Assembly: GCA_039815415.1 (NCBI GenBank) | Contig: JBCBZH010000087.1 | Location: 1-14,459, forward strand | Reading direction: 5' to 3' | DNA length: 14,459 nucleotides | DNA from: JBCBZH01 sp039815415 | Lineage (GTDB): Bacteria; Bacteroidota; Rhodothermia; Rhodothermales; Rubricoccaceae | Part shown: positions 12,086 through 14,459 of the stretch, one piece after another | Numbering within the stretch: the stretch's first letter is position 1 | Layout of the letters: every line of letters starts with the position of its first letter | Made by a program: the position numbers and the translations under genes | Notes under the pieces: model-generated | The model's input: the letters and a program-made list of their open reading frames with translations, nothing else | Database searches by the model: none | What the model was told of the DNA's origin: nothing

Positions 12086-14459
12086 TTATCGGACGGTCCC
12101 GAGGATGACATCGTACACGTTGGCCGAGGCGGGGTCGACGCGCCCACCGCCGACGTTGTCGGTCGCCTGCCGAGCCACTTGTCGGAAGGAGCCCACGCCA
12201 CCATCGGGATCGAGGGCGCCGACGAGAAGCGTGAGGGTGGTGCCGCGCGATAGCTCAGGGAGGATGAACCGGGGCAGTGCGAATGACAGCAAGCCTGTCT
12301 GCGGATCGTACACCGAGGCGTCGAGGCGACCGAGCTGGGTCCCCCGGGCATCTTCGATCTGGAGGCCACGCCCGGCGTAGATGACGAACTCGTAGCCCTC
12401 TTCCGGCGGGTAGTCGTAGAGCGCGTCGCGCCCGATGCGTCGCTCGCCGCCCGGCTCGGTGTCGATGGCGATGGCCGCGAACGCCGCCGGATGTCCCAGC
12501 GCCTCATTCGGCGCTACCACCTTGAACTCCGCCTCGATGTAGGTCGTCGAGTCATCTTGCGCCAGCTCGAGGCCGATGGCGTCGAGCGTGCCCTCGGGCC
12601 AGCCAACCGGGTAGGTGAACGTGCTGGTCGGCCCCCAGTCGTCACCGTCGGGATCAATCTTGACCAGTCGGACGCGCGCGCGGGCGTTGGTGCGCAGGAT
12701 CTCGTCGCCGCCGAGAGACCGCTGGCTCTCCACGATCCGCATGACCGGGTAGGCGTCCTGCACATCCCCGTCGGCGAACGCAAAGCCGTCCCACACGGAG
12801 GCGTCTGGGAGTGCGATTTCCGCTGTCTCCACGGTCTCGCCGTTGACTTCGGCACCGCGACTCGTCAGCTCGATGGTCATTTCCGAGCGGGGCATCGCCA
12901 GGGTGTCGCCCTGGGCCTCTACGAGCGGAAGGTCGAGCTGGCGACCGGCGGCCCGCAGCCGGAGCGTGGCACCTGCCGGAAGCGATCCGCTCGGCACAAC
13001 GCTCGCCGCCAGGCCGCCGCCCGCCGCCTCGAGCTGGACGATTACCGCCCCGCGCCCCAGCTTCAGGGTAACCGAGGTCTCGCCCCAGCTGTCTGGCAGG
13101 CGCGGCTCGAGCACGAGCGTCTGGGCGTTGGCGTAGTCGAGGCCGAGGAAGCCCTCGGTTGTGGCGCGCAGGAACCCGGCGAGGCTCCACGGCTGGACGG
13201 GCGCTCCAGCAGCACGCGGCGGCGCACCCTCCTGACGCGGATGGCCGTCTGTGAGCATAGGAATGGCCCCGATCACGCCTCGATCCAGGAGCAGAAGCGT
13301 CTGAGCGGTCATCAGCTCGGCAGCGGGCTGGCGGCCTCCGGTCTCGGCCAGGAGCGTGGCGACCGGCCCGGCCAGCCAGGTCCAGACCGCGCCATGCGTG
13401 CGACCGGCCTCCTCCGTGTAGACCTCCGGCGCGGAGACGTAGGGGTGAAACGTGCTGTCGGAGGGTGCCAGCGAGGCGACGCCATGTGGCATCACGAGCT
13501 GCTCTGCGAGGCGGCGGGCGTGTGCGCCTCGCTCGGGAAACGCCTCTAGAAGCGCCAGCGCGAGGAGTCCACCGGGCCGAAGATCTCGCGCGGGTCGGCC
13601 ATCAATACGATCCACCACCAGCCCGTCACGGACGAAGGCCTGCTCCACATCGCGCACGAGGACGGCGGAGGTGTCCGCATACCAGCTCGCGGACGACCGC
13701 TGGGCCACGCCCATGATCTCGGCAAACTGCGTAGCCGTGCCGAGGGCCCGATAGAGGGCACCCTGGGCCTCGGCCGGAGCACCGCGCCGCTCGATGCCGC
13801 CCCGGTCGGGATCGGCCTCGAGCCAGGTCGTGCGGCGGGACCGGGCGGTCAGGAAGCCCGGACCGGTGGTGGCATCGCCATTGCGTGTGTCCTCTTCATA
13901 GATCCCCCGCATCGCGAACACGGTTTTGAACCAGAAGTCCTCTGCGCCCTGGACGAGCTGACGATCCCCGGTGGCACGCACGTAATGTCCTGCAGCATCG
14001 AGGAACAGCGGCGTCGCATCGGCGGTGGTGAAGACGGCATCGCCCTCCGCTGTGACGAGATCTGGAGCACGGCCCAGCAGGTCTGCGCGGCGATCAAAGA
14101 GCTGCTCGTCACCGTACGTGGTAAGCAGTGCACGGGCGAGGTCCCAGCGGCCCATATTGAGGAACGCACCGAACGTCCAGGCCGCAGCCGGGTACCTCTC
14201 GGGCTCCGCGCCCGGCAGCCCGGCGTCGATGGTAGCGCGGTTCGAGTCGCGGCGCACGAGGGCGTCGAGCGAGAGAATGGCCCAGCGAAACGCGGTGTCG
14301 TAGGTCTCGTCGGCGGTGTCGAAGGGAGTGGACTGAACGAGCTGGTGCAGGCGCTCGCTGCGGGCCTCGCGCAGCTCGAGAGCCTGATCGAGCGCAGCCT
14401 GGACAGCCGAGTCGGCAGCGGCGCGTGTGGGTCCTGTAGCGACTATGAGGCGCCCAGGG
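12086..14459 (-). CDS. Debranching-enzyme-like glycoside hydrolase with glucodextranase-type C-terminal module (partial)
   Basis: The reading frame stays open to the right edge, so the 5' end is missing; 790 residues are visible. The N-terminal two-thirds is an (alpha/alpha)6-barrel glycoside hydrolase resembling amylo-alpha-1,6-glucosidase (glycogen-debranching C-terminal domain, GH133-like). It has LGRAPDLVTAEGDAVF then TTADATPLFLDAAGHY (about 14070-13982), corresponding to the family's N...YN-x-x-DA-x-LWF block, and TTWLEADPDRGG with RRGAPAEAQGALYRAL (about 13801-13710), matching its TWMDA and PVEIxALxYxAL blocks. The C-terminal 230 or so residues (below about 12820) resemble the DOMON-like C-terminal module of glucodextranases and amylopullulanases: DPDGDDWGPTSTFTYP (about 12655-12608) and a GYEFVIYAGRG stretch. 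Likely role: trimming branched alpha-glucans for import by the adjacent malG-type system. Export is plausible from the C-terminal module but cannot be checked without the N-terminus. Confidence 0.8.
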   Translation of the reverse strand, partial: PGRLIVATGPTRAAADSAVQAALDQALELREARSERLHQLVQSTPFDTADETYDTAFRWAILSLDALVRRDSNRATIDAGLPGAEPERYPAAAWTFGAFLNMGRWDLARALLTTYGDEQLFDRRADLLGRAPDLVTAEGDAVFTTADATPLFLDAAGHYVRATGDRQLVQGAEDFWFKTVFAMRGIYEEDTRNGDATTGPGFLTARSRRTTWLEADPDRGGIERRGAPAEAQGALYRALGTATQFAEIMGVAQRSSASWYADTSAVLVRDVEQAFVRDGLVVDRIDGRPARDLRPGGLLALALLEAFPERGAHARRLAEQLVMPHGVASLAPSDSTFHPYVSAPEVYTEEAGRTHGAVWTWLAGPVATLLAETGGRQPAAELMTAQTLLLLDRGVIGAIPMLTDGHPRQEGAPPRAAGAPVQPWSLAGFLRATTEGFLGLDYANAQTLVLEPRLPDSWGETSVTLKLGRGAVIVQLEAAGGGLAASVVPSGSLPAGATLRLRAAGRQLDLPLVEAQGDTLAMPRSEMTIELTSRGAEVNGETVETAEIALPDASVWDGFAFADGDVQDAYPVMRIVESQRSLGGDEILRTNARARVRLVKIDPDGDDWGPTSTFTYPVGWPEGTLDAIGLELAQDDSTTYIEAEFKVVAPNEALGHPAAFAAIAIDTEPGGERRIGRDALYDYPPEEGYEFVIYAGRGLQIEDARGTQLGRLDASVYDPQTGLLSFALPRFILPELSRGTTLTLLVGALDPDGGVGSFRQVARQATDNVGGGRVDPASANVYDVILGTVR
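12934..12944 (+). repeat. 11-mer CGAGCTGGCGA, copy in glycoside hydrolase
   Basis: Exact plus-strand copy inside the minus-strand glycoside hydrolase gene, read as Arg-Gln-Leu-Asp. Confidence 0.85.

Overview
The window reads as one stretch of chromosome from a GC-rich bacterium (roughly two-thirds G+C by eye). Three things point to the Bacteroidota/Rhodothermota side, perhaps Rhodothermia and Rubricoccaceae-like. The Crp/Fnr-type regulator has the short ~190-residue form with a minimal C-terminal helix-turn-helix that is common in Bacteroidota. Start codons lack clear Shine-Dalgarno sequences. A MalG-type sugar permease sits beside a debranching-enzyme-like hydrolase with a glucodextranase-type C-terminal module. 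This assignment is inference and was not tested by any search.

Layout, left to right. (1) ftsY (SRP receptor) and a CDP-alcohol phosphatidyltransferase lie on the minus strand. (2) Diverging from them on the plus strand are a membrane family-2 glycosyltransferase and a Crp/Fnr-like regulator that overlap by 4 nt (GTGA). (3) Next on the plus strand are an SRPBCC-fold lipoprotein and a metallo-beta-lactamase-fold lipoprotein, overlapping by 4 nt (ATGA), followed by a secreted alpha/beta hydrolase. (4) Converging on the hydrolase from the right is a minus-strand block. In transcription order it holds a large glycoside hydrolase (5' end beyond the right edge), a malG-like permease, and two tandem paralogous secreted proteins of about 770 residues. 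Both paralogs carry an HExxH motif followed by a WxxEG motif, the signature of a gluzincin (peptidase-MA-like) metallopeptidase. No gene-free stretch exceeds about 140 bp. I saw no tRNA, rRNA, CRISPR array, insertion sequence or riboswitch.

The most striking signal is not a gene. The 11-mer CGAGCTGGCGA (most often TCGAGCTGGCGA) occurs 12 times exactly, counting both strands (7 plus, 5 minus). At least nine further sites keep the core CGAGCTGGCG and change only the final A. Random expectation for the exact 11-mer is about 0.02 copies, estimated by hand for 65% GC. Copies lie inside genes in at least four different reading-frame contexts, so they are not a protein motif. They are also concentrated between genes, where they pair as inverted repeats next to stop codons: after the phosphatidyltransferase, between the convergent hydrolase and peptidase genes, between the two paralogs, and after malG. 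This architecture (10-12-mer, about one per kilobase, both strands, inverted pairs at gene ends) is that of the DNA uptake sequences of Neisseriaceae and Pasteurellaceae. I propose it as a candidate uptake or other genome-signature sequence in this lineage; the function is inference.

Functionally, the right half suggests alpha-glucan processing and import (hydrolase plus permease) beside exported proteins of unknown substrate. The left half is housekeeping (protein targeting, phospholipid synthesis) plus a small envelope-directed gene set.
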